Below, one piece after another: positions 10,194-19,546 of a stretch of DNA of 64,000 bases. The translations under genes were made by a program, and so were the position numbers. This DNA is from Gari tellinella (taxonomy: Eukaryota; Mollusca; Bivalvia; Cardiida; Psammobiidae), in the NCBI GenBank assembly GCA_922989275.2, contig OV277856.1, forward strand, positions 81,797,038 through 81,861,037, given 5' to 3'. Position 1 is the stretch's first letter. Each line of letters starts with the position of its first letter. The notes below the pieces were generated by a model, which did no database searches, was not told the origin of the DNA, and saw nothing but the letters and a program-made list of their open reading frames with translations.

Positions 10194-10768
10194 AGCTTTG
10201 TTACGACCCATCTTAAAATAAAGTTGCACTTTGAAATAATTATTTCTAAACGGGTTTAAAATTTATTTCAATATGCGTTTTTCATAAGAAGCAGCATCGT
10301 AACCCGTTTTGAAATAAAGTTGTACTTTGAAATAATTATTTCAAAGTGGTTTGATTTTTTTCAGTTTCAAGTTATACAAGGAGGAGAATTGCAACTTATT
10401 TTGAAATAAAATTGCAAATCAAAACAAAATGACCGTCAAATTCACCGTCAAAAATTGGTAAAACAGATTGCGCTCGCACAAATAAATTTTCAACCCGTTT
10501 TGAAATACAGTAAAACCTCGCTATTACGACCACTAAAACGAAGGCTAATTGATTGTTTAATAGACAGGTGACAGCTTAAAGCAAGGTGACAGTGAAACAG
10601 AAAGCTCCTTAAGAAGCTTTCTGTTTCACTGTCACCTTGTTTTAAGAGGTCACCTACCGTAAACACCCTAATAATTAACATAATTTAGTGGTCGTAATAG
10701 AGAGGTTTTACTGTACATGTAATTTTTTCAAAGTGCATCTTTATTTCAAAACGGGTTGTAGCATAGCT
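10194..10768 (+). mobile_element. Foldback-like element with AACCCGTTTTGAAATAAAG motifs (copy A)
   Basis: Terminal inverted sequences AGCTTTGTTACGACCC and, reverse complemented, AGCTATGCTACAACCC. Between them ACCCGTTTTGAAATAAAG and TTGAAATAATTATTTC recur in both orientations. A family P MITE (10508-10713) is inserted inside. The right end lies 40 bp from the exon at 10809. The copy B counterpart is 47734-48109. Confidence 0.6.
10508..10713 (+). mobile_element. Complete family P MITE (pogo/Tigger-like ends), TA target
   Basis: 206 bp flanked by TA on both sides (10506-10507 and 10714-10715). Ends CAGTAAAACCTCGCTATTAC and, reverse complemented, CAGTAAAACCTCTCTATTAC. The centre is a hairpin AGCTTAAAGCAAGGTGACAG...CTGTCACCTTGTTTTAAG with CCTTAAGAAG at the apex. 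CAGT..AACCTCG..AT.ACGA ends with TA duplication are the hallmark of Tigger/pogo-like elements. The orthologous position in copy B (48049-48056) shows the scar expected after excision. Confidence 0.85.
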
Positions 10769-10808
10769 TGTACATGATTACAAATAACCTTTTACGTGTG
10801 TATTTCAG

Positions 10809-10926
10809 AGTATATCATATGATGTTTTACAAGACTGCCAGCCACCAGGCTATAGACAAGACAATCTCGGGCCCTATGGTCAGGAGTCTCTGTCGCTCAA
10901 GATCAGCCCTGCTAAAAACAAGAAAG
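10809..10926 (+). pseudogene. Orphan copy of DSL-gene exon 5
   Basis: 118-bp exon bounded by acceptor TTTCAG and donor AAAG|GTATTT. In the frame that fits both neighbours it reads VYHMMFYKTASHQAIDKTIS and continues to RSALLKTRK. It is the counterpart of 48150-48267, with a few nonsynonymous differences. Copy A lacks the C2, DSL, stalk and exon 4 sequences upstream, so the exon has no visible gene to belong to. It remains open and splice-competent. Confidence 0.55.
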
Positions 10927-12068
10927 GTATTTATAAAAAAGGAAACTACGTTGTGTATATTCAAACACCGTTGTAACTGAACCCCATGTGATTCTGGGGC
11001 ATGTCATCTTGGTGAACTAGCAGAAAAGAATGGAAAGATGGACAATTGCCATAGTGTGGCATGATACAGTAGAAGGCTGTCAAAAGGTTACATAGCCTTT
11101 TGAGTGATTCGATTGACGGATAAACCCATCATAAAGTGGTGTATTTGTACGTCAGTCTAAGTACTGAAAGAATGTTAAAATCCAGAATATTTGTAGCTCT
11201 GGTATTCTGGTTCAAATTTCTAGATCAATACCTCATATTTTTAGATCGTGTAAATGAGGTGTTGATCTGGAAACTTGTCTCCTGAAGTCCCGATATGACT
11301 AAAATACTATTAAAGCGACCTAAACAACAACTCAAAAGTCCAGTAGAGCGTTGATTCCGGCAAGGTGGATATTGTATAACTTATAAAATTACTGATCCTC
11401 TCAATAGGAGTTGAACTACCAAGAATAAACAAAAGCTACGTTTACTTTACTTTTACTTTACTTAAATATGTACTGATGATCTCAATCGAAAAGCTTGGCA
11501 AAAAGATCAGACACAGTTATGAAGTATTTTACTTACCTTATATGATGAAGATGTGTCATGACTTGGCATTTATCGTCCTGGCAAAATTTCTGTTTTGATA
11601 AAAATAAGGCCGAGCCTCTGTTTAGCGACCAAAATGGAGGTGGATTTGGTGTACTATAGAGAGATGTCCGCTTAAATCTGGACAGACGTAATGAGTTACT
11701 CTCGTCCAGCACTAAGCACTGACTTGTAACGTGAAGAGACCACAATGTGCCTTTACTGAATACAATAGTCAGTCACTTTACACACGTTTAACATTTAAAA
11801 TTCAAATGAATGTGAACGTGTTTTATAAAGACACTTGCCATCCATTTACAAAAACATCTGTCAGACCAAATCTGGTCTTTAGTCTCTGTAAACATACACA
11901 TTTCCTTAAACTTTCTGGCAATATTGTCATTCGTGGGGGCCTTTTTGGACGATCTTGGATATTGTTACTTTAACGGCTATTATGAAGCTGTATTTTCATA
12001 GTGAACTGTACGACAGTCATTATCAAAACTAGTATACTATTAATATTATATGTCTACAATTTTGTCAG

Positions 12069-12178
12069 ATTGTGCCCGAAAACACTGGTGGAAGTGATAC
12101 GGCTCTGATAGCCGGACTAGTTTCTGCAGTACTACTTACAGGAGGCCTCGCACCTGCCTTATTCTTCCTATACCGCAG
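12069..12178 (+). pseudogene. Orphan copy of DSL-gene transmembrane exon
   Basis: 110-bp exon with acceptor TTTGTCAG and donor CGCAG|GTACAT. It encodes IVPENTGGSDTALIAGLVSA and continues through a hydrophobic helix to FFLYRR. It matches 49392-49501 in sequence and phase (0 to 2). The frame is intact, but the ectodomain exons are absent from copy A. Confidence 0.6.
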
Positions 12179-12194
12179 GTACATCATGTCTAAG

Positions 12195-12414
12195 GGAGTT
12201 TTCCGAAATCTTCGGATTTTTATCCTACAAAAATGGTGTAGCTTAAAGCAGGCTGAAAGTAATGCGCATTCTGATTTACTTTCAATCTGCTTTAAGTTGT
12301 CATAAGCTTTCAAAACTAGAAACAGACTATGGAGTAAAGGGCTAAAGGTACAATTCGCAAAATAGAACATTTGGAAATATTAGGATATTTCATTATCAAC
12401 TTATGGCAGCCCTG
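12195..12414 (+). mobile_element. H-family MITE (copy A, left end degraded)
   Basis: Contains CCGAAATCTTCGGATTTTTA, the GTAGCTTAAAGCAGGCTGAA hairpin arm with TGCGCATTCTG, and the right end ACTTATGGCAGCCCTG. It starts 17 bp after the transmembrane-exon donor, so it lies in the adjacent intron. The copy B counterpart is 49518-49737. Confidence 0.65.
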
Positions 12415-12484
12415 TCGTTCACTTTTACTTTTGCCACAAAAAAAACCCCAACCCACACACACCCTCTCCCCTACAAACAAAAAG

Positions 12485-12736
12485 CAGGGCTGTCATTTGT
12501 CCGGATTTTTCCTAAGTATTCGGATTTTATCCTAGCAGATCGTAGCTTAAAACAGGCTGAAAGTAAAGCAGAATGCGCCTTCAGGCGCATTCTGCATTAC
12601 GTTCAACCTTTTTTAAACAGTCATGTGTCTTCAAAACAAGAAACAGACTATAGGGTAAATAAAAGGTACGATTAGTAAAATTGCGCCTGAAAATTTGAAA
12701 TCTTAGGATTTTTATGATCGACTTATGGAAGCCCTG
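12485..12736 (+). mobile_element. Complete H-family MITE
   Basis: Ends CAGGGCTGTCATTTGTCC and GGAAGCCCTG, with AAAAAG on both flanks. The central hairpin is built from GTAAAGCAGAATGCGCC and its complement, and the right arm ends in ATCTTAGGATTTTTATGATC. 252 bp; copy B counterpart 49808-50059. Confidence 0.75.
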
Positions 12737-12836
12737 AAAAAGAAAAAAGAAAAACCCTTTAAAAGTAAGATACAAGTGTACTATAATTTCCTATTTCAAG
12801 CTGATCACCACACTGTCTTTTTATGATTTTCTGCAG

Positions 12837-12897
12837 GAAGTGTAGACGGTCACAGGTAGCTGATGGTGACGCTGAAACAATTAGCAACAAGACGTAG
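12837..12897 (+). pseudogene. Orphan copy of DSL-gene terminal coding exon
   Basis: Acceptor TTTTCTGCAG, then a short tail reading KCRRSQVADGDAETISNKT and a TAG at 12895-12897. Counterpart of 50159-50219, with one residue different (A for T). It joins the preceding orphan exon in phase, giving the RRKCRR stop-transfer basic cluster. Confidence 0.55.
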
Positions 12898-13055
12898 ACA
12901 CACTTCAACCAATGGCGGATCTACACGCCCTGTATACGCACAATACCGCCTTCTGTATTTTGTGTAAATAACATTGGATTTGACGTAGACTACTACTAGT
13001 CTGATAAAAATCCTATTTGTAATCGTTAAAGTTGTGAAATTTTGGACAGATAAAG

Positions 13056-13316
13056 AAGGGCTGCCATTTCTCCGGATTTTTCCTAAATCTTCGGATTTTT
13101 TTCCCAGTTTGTAGTACATGTAGCTTAAAGCAGGCTGAAAGTAAAACAGAATGCGCCTTTAGGCGCATTCTGCTTTACTTACAGCCTGCTTTAAGTAGTC
13201 GCATACCATCAAGACTAGAAACAGGCTATGGGGTAAAGGTAGGATTCTTAAAAGCGCACTTGAAGAATGCAAATTTGGAAATCTTAGGATCTTTCATGCC
13301 AACTTATGGTAGCCCT
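13056..13316 (+). mobile_element. Complete H-family MITE with ~8-bp target duplication
   Basis: 261 bp. Left end AAGGGCTGCCATTTCTCC, right end TATGGTAGCCCT. Flanks AGATAAAG (13048-13055) and GGATAAAG (13317-13324) look like an 8-bp target-site duplication with one change. The central hairpin is AACAGAATGCGCCTTTAGG and complement. An 8-bp duplication with CAGGG-like ends points to a hAT-type non-autonomous element. Copy B: 50378-50632. Confidence 0.8.
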
Positions 13317-13670
13317 GGATAAAGTGCTGTAGTATCCTAAAATTTCAACTACATGTAATTGCTTTTAACGCAGTAATTTGTCCAAAGGGTCCAAACTGCA
13401 CGACAAACAATGCTACCTCAGGAGCAGTCTGATGAAGATATACACTGTTTGCTCAGGCCTGTTTGTCCATATAGTTATGGTCATTACAGGTAGATAATCT
13501 GATTTCGATATGCAGTGATTGCTATTTGTAACTTGTTCCTGCTACGAGTCTAGCTAGATCATGTAATTATGGAAGTCTGTATGAATAAACGGGAAAATGA
13601 TCATTAAAAAAATTGGATCCGAGAACAGTTTCGGAGCAACACCACGAGGTAAAAACCTCTTGGGTCTGGT

Positions 13671-14300
13671 AAGGCCAAATAAAAAATACCCTTGTTTCCT
13701 ATTACATGCTCAAAAAAAAAAATAGGGACGGACGGTCGGAAAATCTTTTTTTTTTAATTTTTTTTTTAATAAAAACATACAATAATTACATTTAACTTTC
13801 TGATGAAGAATTTATTATTATCATACGAAAACGTATGAATACATTCTATTGTGCAGAACCCTGGGTTGTACATAAAAACCTTATACATATATCCATTCAA
13901 ATTGTTGATTTTATTGATAGGTCCCATTACCAAAATTATCATGTTAAATGCGGCATTGATATGTGCTGGCTGCATGCTGAATGTGTCAATGGTTAACTGA
14001 CTTGCATATCATATCTTCAAGAAAGCTGCTTTATGACAGATTTAGAGCAAATTTCACTTCAATATTTGCTAAATCTTATTTAAAATTAAAGTTTTAAAAC
14101 ACTTAAACGTCTATAAATTAGTTTTTTAAACAATTTAACGGAGAATATCTTCTATTACACGCTCCTCAAAAAACGATTGTCGCAAAAATGACCGACATTT
14201 ACCTACACATTTTTCGAAAAGTGATAAGTTTAGGGTCGGGGGAAAAACCTAGGGTCGGTCGGGTTACCGGAAACACATGTTCTTTTTTATTTGGTCTACT
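13671..14300 (+). mobile_element. GGCCAAAT-ended element (copy A)
   Basis: Left end GGCCAAATAAAAAATACCC with CTTGTTTCC, right end GGTTACCGGAAACACATG then TTTATTTGGTC, giving inverted ends of the form GGCCAAATAAA...TGTTTCC. The interior has A/T homopolymers and GGGTCGG motifs and no ORF of note. Copy B: 50958-51590; left-end fragment at 831. Confidence 0.6.
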
Positions 14301-14394
14301 ATGTAGCTCTTTGTCCACGTTTTAAGTCCGAGAACAATCACAATGTAGCTCGCGTTTCTACTAACCCGTCTTATTATTATAACACCCCGCCATG

Positions 14395-14850
14395 GAAGTT
14401 GATGCGGGGTGGGGTTTACTAGAATAACCCTGTCGGTCGGTCGGTTGTCCGGTCGGTTGCCCGGTCGGCGTCAGAGAGAATCTTGTCCGCTAACTCCTCC
14501 TTCAGCACTCATTTCAGACACTTGATACTTGGCATACATGTTAATCATGAATAGTAGAACTACAAGGCGCAAATGTCAGGTCCCAGTAACCTTGACCTCT
14601 GACCTTCAAATTTTGACAATTCTGTTCAGATATTGTCTGGTGAACTCCTTCAGGTCCCTGTGGCATTGGTCTTGACCTCTGGCCTTGATAATTGGCTATG
14701 GATATGGTAAAGCAATGTGTATCGTGTCTGGTGAACTCCTTCGGGTCCCCGTGGCATTGGTCTTGACCTCTGACCTTGATAATTGGCTATGGACATGGTA
14801 AAGCAGTGTGTATCCTGTCCGGTGAACTCCTCGTTCTGTTTCAACTTCAG
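14395..14850 (+). repeat. Tandem-repeat element (CTTGACCTCTG units, ~93 bp period)
   Basis: Opens with CACCCCGCCATGG and a complementary GCGGGGTGGGG close by, then GGTCGGTCGG runs. About two and a half units follow, beginning TCTGGTGAACTCCTTC at about 14634, 14727 and 14818. I associate GACCTTGACC-type repeats of this kind with bivalve DNA. Confidence 0.6.
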
Positions 14851-14882
14851 GCACTTGTTACGCAGATGAGGAAAAAGGTCAA

Positions 14883-15455
14883 GTGTTGCTGTTCTATAGA
14901 AATGTTAAAGAGAGATTTGGTTATGAAGCCTACTTAGATATATTACCTTTTGATCTGAGAAATTATATTTGTAAAATCAGACTGTCTGCGCACTCGTTGC
15001 ATATACAGACAGGGCGTTGTGGGAGAAATAGAATCCAAAGGGCGGAAAGAGACTGTGTATATTGTGAAGGTACAGAGATAGAAGATGAATACCATTTTAT
15101 AATTAAATTCCCATGCTTTTTTGAATTTAGAAAGAAATATATTAAAAATACTATTATGTAAGACCTAGTATGTAAAATAAGTATATAAATGTTCCAAACA
15201 AATTGTTATTACGCTTTATTAAATCTTGCAAGATATATTAAACCTGCATTTTCATATTGTTTTAGTTTAACTCATAACACTTAATTATTCATCATCTATT
15301 TGCAAAGCTATTTAGAAAATAACGTGACTTTTTTCAATCGTTATATCTTTACATATGGTATGAATATACTGTAAGATATAACTGATATTATATGTTGTAT
15401 ATATGATGATGTACTATGTACAAGTCAATAAAATATATGTTCTGTTCTGTTCTGC
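14883..15455 (+). mobile_element. 5'-truncated non-LTR retrotransposon tail (LINE)
   Basis: Encodes the C-terminal end of a LINE ORF2-like protein: IRLSAHSLHIQTGR, then a Cys-rich motif (CVYCEGTEIEDEYHF) typical of the segment after reverse transcriptase. A stop follows at 15161, then a noncoding tail that ends in TTCTG repeats. No reverse transcriptase core is present, so it is dead on arrival. The upstream boundary lies inside the tandem element before it; no clean target duplication was found. Confidence 0.7.
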
Positions 15456-15574
15456 TGCAGTAAAAGATGACAAAGTTTGACCTTGAAGATGACACATTTT
15501 ATATGTGTTATATAGGAGAGCCTACTTGGGTGTTCTACACATTGTAAGGGTTTATGAGAGCCCCTGTTGCGCCT

Positions 15575-15834
15575 TTAACACATTCGCACTTAAATTTTGA
15601 AAGGACATTTCCATTTCAAATTGAAACTAGTCCATATTTTACTATTTAGGGTTGATATTAGCATAAATACGAGTTTATTGCAAAATGACAAACAGTGTAG
15701 GCCATTATCAGAGAGCACCTGCAAGAGTACTCTTATCAGAGTATTCACTTTCTGCATAGGACAAGCGAACTCTTCCTTACGGTACACTATTTGTTAATGA
15801 CGAGTATACTCGACGCCAGGGTTGAATTAGTTAA
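15575..15834 (+). mobile_element. TTAA-type hairpin MITE, family T1
   Basis: TTAA at 15575-15578 and 15831-15834, ends CACATTCGCACTTA and, reverse complemented, CTAATTCAACCCTGG. The central hairpin (about 15689-15757) is more decayed than in sister copies. Confidence 0.65.
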
Positions 15835-16033
15835 CTATTCCTCTTATAACCCCAGTTCAGTGTTTAACTCCCCACTGCCTTACCCCCGAGTACAGTGGTC
15901 ATTTCCAAATAGTTGAATCCAAACTATTCGACACTCGTAACGATATCACCTTAGTCAATCTAGAATCTACCTACTTTTTTTTAATTTTAGAAATAAAAGC
16001 AGTGGACAACTGTTTAAAACAGATGATGTCATA

Positions 16034-16278
16034 CAGTGGAGAATCTGTTATTCTTTCCCGTTAAACGCAAACGTACGCAAACGCAAAACACTAAAACGTA
16101 GAAAAGAACAACTTTTCGACAATTCTTACAATTGATATTTAGCTGAGTGGCAAACAGTTTGGAGCCTGATCAGACGCCGGGTAACCCGGCGTCTGATCTG
16201 GCTCCAAACTGTTTGCAATGGAAAAAATCGTTTTAGCGTAAACGCGTTTATTGGGAAAGAATAACGTTTTCTCCACTG
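16034..16278 (+). mobile_element. Complete TA-type MITE, family M (CAGTGGAGAA ends)
   Basis: 245 bp, flanked by TA (16032-16033 and 16279-16280). Ends CAGTGGAGAATCTGTTATTC and, reverse complemented, CAGTGGAGAAAACGTTATTC. Centre 16151-16215 is a perfect-looking hairpin (CAAACAGTTTGGAGCC, TGATCAGACGCCGGGT and complement). TA target and CAGTGG start fit a Tc1/mariner-type non-autonomous element. Confidence 0.85.
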
Positions 16279-16281
16279 TAA

Positions 16282-17110
16282 ATGGTACAGCAGTAAAGGC
16301 AGACAAATCTAAGCGCCATTTCCCCTGAATTTTGTCTTATCCCACTGCATGGATAATGTAACGTATACAACAACATGTATTCGAAATGTAATAAATATGA
16401 TGCATGTTTGTTTATCTATGTTTCGGACTTTTCTTTTTATTATTTCTTACTCTGTTGCCATGGTAATTGGAAGCAACTGAGTCATTGACATATTTTGTAT
16501 AAATATGATATACTACCTCATCGGCTCAGTTGGTGTAATCATAGCACACAGTAGCATTAGCTCGTTTGCATCATACTGTCATGCTAGATCTTTTGCATAA
16601 TTCTAGCACACTGTCGCGCTAGTTTTGTTTTTGATGGTTTCAAAACTTTAATTTGAATCCGTCTATACTCAGCGTCGAGTTTCCAAAAGTTTGACTCAGT
16701 ACTCATACGCTCAAGAAAATAACACTCAATATCGTTCAATACTATCAGTTTCACAAAAACGAAATCTTGATTAATTTTGAGAATTGTATTAGATGAAACA
16801 GTGAAACATTTTCAAATAATAAAATTCTAGTGCATAAACATAACATTCTGAAGTAATTATGATGACCAGAAAATGAGTAGAATCTACTTTCACTTTGTTT
16901 TGTGTACCAATAATTTCGGTACCAGGAAAGTGGCTTGCTGCTTTGGAATGCGGCGGCATCGAAGTTTGTCGAGCCCGTGGCTTTAAAAAAATGTTTAATG
17001 AAATTTAAATGGCAAATGTATGAAAAAGAATTTCCGCGGGTCTTTGAAGACAGGCTACCTGTTTGACGCAGAAAAAAAATAATACCGAAAAATTCCTGAC
17101 GAAGCGTTCT
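16282..17110. other. AT-rich stretch without recognisable gene
   Basis: No exon, hairpin or repeat unit recognised in this 0.8 kb apart from a few GC-containing patches near 16940-17060. Confidence 0.3.
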
Positions 17111-17118
17111 GTGTATTA

Positions 17119-17250
17119 CAGTAATACCACTCTATTGCGACTAGAAAATTGTGTTAATTATTAGCTGTTTATGACAAGCTTTTATCTGTATTTATTAAAT
17201 CAATTAGCCTTCTTCTAAGAAGAAGTGATCGAATTAGAGAGGTTTTACTG
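17119..17250 (+). mobile_element. Degenerate family P MITE
   Basis: TA-flanked, left end CAGTAATACCACTCTATTGC, right end TAGAGAGGTTTTACTG, internal CAATTAGCCTTCTT. The central hairpin is missing or decayed. Confidence 0.6.
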
Positions 17251-17420
17251 TATTTATTATTGTAGTAAGCTGGCACGTGTCATCAAGGTTTTGAATGAGT
17301 GATCGCCCATGCACATTTCACTATGCAAAGAAGGCAATCGTTTTGTACCTGCCTGTCAAAAGAAGAAACTAGACCTGGATAGTGGAAAGAAGACACTGCC
17401 AATCGTGGAAGAGGGGAAGA

Positions 17421-17641
17421 TTAACCCATTTGCGCCCATTTGATTATTCTATGCTTATATTATGGGATTAGTCCGTTGTCTATATGAAGGGTGCATGTCT
17501 GGTCTAAATTTTCATTTTCGTTTTGTTCCTGTCAGAAAACAGTGTAGACTGTGACCAGACGCCAAATAATGCGGCGTCTGATCAGAGTCCACACTGTTTG
17601 CCTATGTCCCTTTTATAGAACGCTAAGCAAAAATAGGTTAA
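17421..17641 (+). mobile_element. TTAA-flanked MITE with a chimeric central hairpin
   Basis: TTAA at 17421-17424 and 17638-17641. The hairpin 17536-17600 has outer arms AAACAGTGTAGACT and CCACACTGTTTG (family T1 type) but inner arms CCAGACGCC and GGCGTCTGATC (family M/C type). Confidence 0.65.
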
Positions 17642-17732
17642 GGTGCATTCTGCTTTAATCTCAGCCTGCTTTAAACTACTATCTTGTAGCCCTGTCCGAG
17701 AGTACTATTTTCTTGGCCAATACAGTGATCCC

Positions 17733-17930
17733 TTAACCCTTAGCCTGCCAGTCACGACTATAGCTCCATATGCAAACAGCTTGGATCCGAGTTACTCGGC
17801 GTCTCATCCGGATCCAAGCTGTTTGACACTCGGACAACATTTTCAGCAATTTTTAGCAACTTTGAAGCACTTTGAAACTTGAAGCAGACGAGAAATATAG
17901 CAGACGACAATTTATTTGGCTAAGGGTTAA
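17733..17930 (+). mobile_element. TTAA-type MITE, family C (CCCTTAGCC ends)
   Basis: TTAA at 17733-17736 and 17927-17930, with ends CCCTTAGCCTGCC and, reverse complemented, CCCTTAGCCAAAT. Central hairpin 17773-17825 carries CAAACAGCTTGGATCC and GGATCCAAGCTGTTTG. Two GCAGACGA(C) motifs flank the right arm, as in sister copies. TTAA plus CCCT ends suggest a piggyBac-type non-autonomous element. Confidence 0.75.
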
Positions 17931-17939
17931 GATATATAA

Positions 17940-18051
17940 CGTGTTATGCTATAAAAATCTAGGTATTTTGCCGTTTTAAGCAGTCGTCTGCTTTTGATAC
18001 CACCGTCCGATTAATCTTCTTTTTAGTGGTCGTAGTGGTGGAGATTTACTG
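17940..18051 (+). mobile_element. Right half of a family P MITE
   Basis: Ends TTAGTGGTCGTAGTGGTGG then AGATTTACTGTA; the left end is not recognisable. Confidence 0.45.
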
Positions 18052-18501
18052 TATAATCAGACTAATCTTATAATGTCTAAATATCATCATTTTTATTTAC
18101 TTTCATTTATAAAGTAGATCAACAATCTAACGTAGCCAACCGGATCACCATTCGGCATTTTCCGTAAATACGAACAAGTCCGAGAACTGTTCCAATCGGG
18201 ACCAGCGTCGAGACCTGCTTAAGTCCCTTTTTTAGGCACAAATGTATTACGCTGTATCGACAAATCATGCAATTAGTAATTATGGCAATATTGGCATCTA
18301 CTTTCCTATTATATTATTACACATGTACATAGAATATAAAATTATATATGGTTTTGAATTTTATCAAAATTTACTTTATTAAGTAAACAATAGAATTATA
18401 ATCAATAATATTTTACATGACAAAATTGATATTCATATCTTAAATATCTTTTTTAAGGTAGGTATTGTTTTAATAAAACAAATGAAAAATAGCAAATAGT
18501 T

Positions 18502-18692
18502 ATCGCTTCTCGGCCTTTTGGCTAAGATCAAAGTGTAGTATCTGTTCTTATCAGCTTAATATCTGATATGTTCTCCATTGGAGAACTTCGATATTAAACT
18601 GATTTTTGTATCTAGGTGAGATGTCAGGGGCTTGCTCCGCTCTCGCCACGGGTTGGCCCGGTATTGCAGTACCTCCGGGATCGGCCCACTTC
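18502..18692 (+). ncRNA. U2 spliceosomal snRNA
   Basis: Starts ATCGCTTCTCGGCCTTTTGG as in metazoan U2. It contains the branch-point pairing region GTGTAGTATCTGTTCTTATC, a fully paired stem IIa (GTTCTCC/GGAGAAC), the Sm site GATTTTTG, stem III (GGGGCTTGCTCC) and stem IV with loop TATTGCAGTACCT, the U2A'/U2B'' site. All stems pair and no truncation is visible, so a working gene is plausible. U2 RNA pairs with the intron branch point in the spliceosome. The promoter element could not be recognised, and snRNA pseudogenes are common, so activity is inferred. The 3' end is placed by comparison with the usual ~190 nt length. Confidence 0.93.
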
Positions 18693-18889
18693 CCCTTCGG
18701 GGGATAAAAATAAAATAATTCCAGAAAAAATAAAAAACTGGCAGGTTGATCTTTAATGTGCATTCTGCTATACTTTCAGTATATTAAGTACTGTTTGCTT
18801 CTCTCATTAATGAACCCCTCTGGTGGCATATTCATTTTTGTGAACATTACAGTCCTAAGAGTCTGAAACATTCAATTGACAGGTTAGTA

Positions 18890-18950
18890 TCTGGATGGAT
18901 GACCGACCAGGCACCGCTGGCCTTGGTACGCGTTGCGGTGGGATTCTGTA
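18890..18950 (+). repeat. 5S rRNA-like fragment (possible 5S-derived SINE)
   Basis: GGTTAGTATCTGGATGGATG followed by ACCGACCAGG resembles the 3' internal-promoter part of 5S rRNA (GGTTAGTACTTGGATGGGAG and ACCGCC). Only this part is present, and the 5' half of 5S is not recognisable. Most likely a SINE3-like or decayed fragment. Confidence 0.4.
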
Positions 18951-19035
18951 ATACAGACCAGTTAGGGTTAGGCGCTAAAATCTTCATCATCATCTACTGA
19001 TCAATCCATTTTTCATTTTCTCTGCCTTTAGGACT

Positions 19036-19293
19036 GCAGGGCTGCCATTTGCTCCAGATTTTTCCGACGTCTTCGGGTTTTTATCCTAGCAGATGGTAGC
19101 TTAAAACAGGATGAAAGTAAAGCAGAATGCGCCTTAAGGCGCATTCTGCTTTACTTTCAACCTGTTTTAAGCAGTCATGTGTCTTCAAAACCAGAAACAG
19201 ACTATGTGGTAACGGTACGATTAGTAAAATCGCGTCTGAGAATTTAAAAATTTGAAATCTTAGGATTTTTATGATCAACTTATGGCAGCCATG
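19036..19293 (+). mobile_element. Complete H-family MITE
   Basis: Ends CAGGGCTGCCATTTGCTCC and ATGGCAGCCATG; GGACTG occurs on both flanks. Central hairpin of AAAGCAGAATGCGCCTTAAGG and complement is almost perfect. Confidence 0.75.
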
Positions 19294-19546
19294 GGGACTG
19301 CATGGGTGACTTTAGGAGCAATGGTGACTTCGGGGCGAAAATCAAGAGAAGAAGGGAGAACTGTAACGGAATTTCGTATCCTAAATTTATAAAGCTCTAG
19401 CGTTGGCTACATTTAGATCTACAATTATTTTTTTTACACTAGACTCACTGAGTAGACGCTACTTTCTTTTTTCTTATTATTACTTTTCTCCATCAAGTTT
19501 GATGATTATAAGGGGCACATGCAAGTTTTTGAGGTGCACCAGGGAC

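Larger units (their letters stand above)
5847..14365 (+). repeat. Segmental duplication copy A
   Basis: Near-identical to copy B at 46279-51656. Homology starts at TTTTCATTTCTACGG and ends at TTTCTACTAAC, beyond which both flanks differ. Relative to B, copy A has an extra element at 6402-9287 and an extra 206-bp MITE at 10508-10713. It carries only the last three exons of the DSL gene. Confidence 0.85.

Noticed and set aside
10809..10926. Alternative frame of DSL exon 5 reading SISYDVLQDCQPPGY
   Set aside because: It looks protein-like, but joining it to the transmembrane exon gives a stop; the VYHMM frame fits both neighbouring exons.
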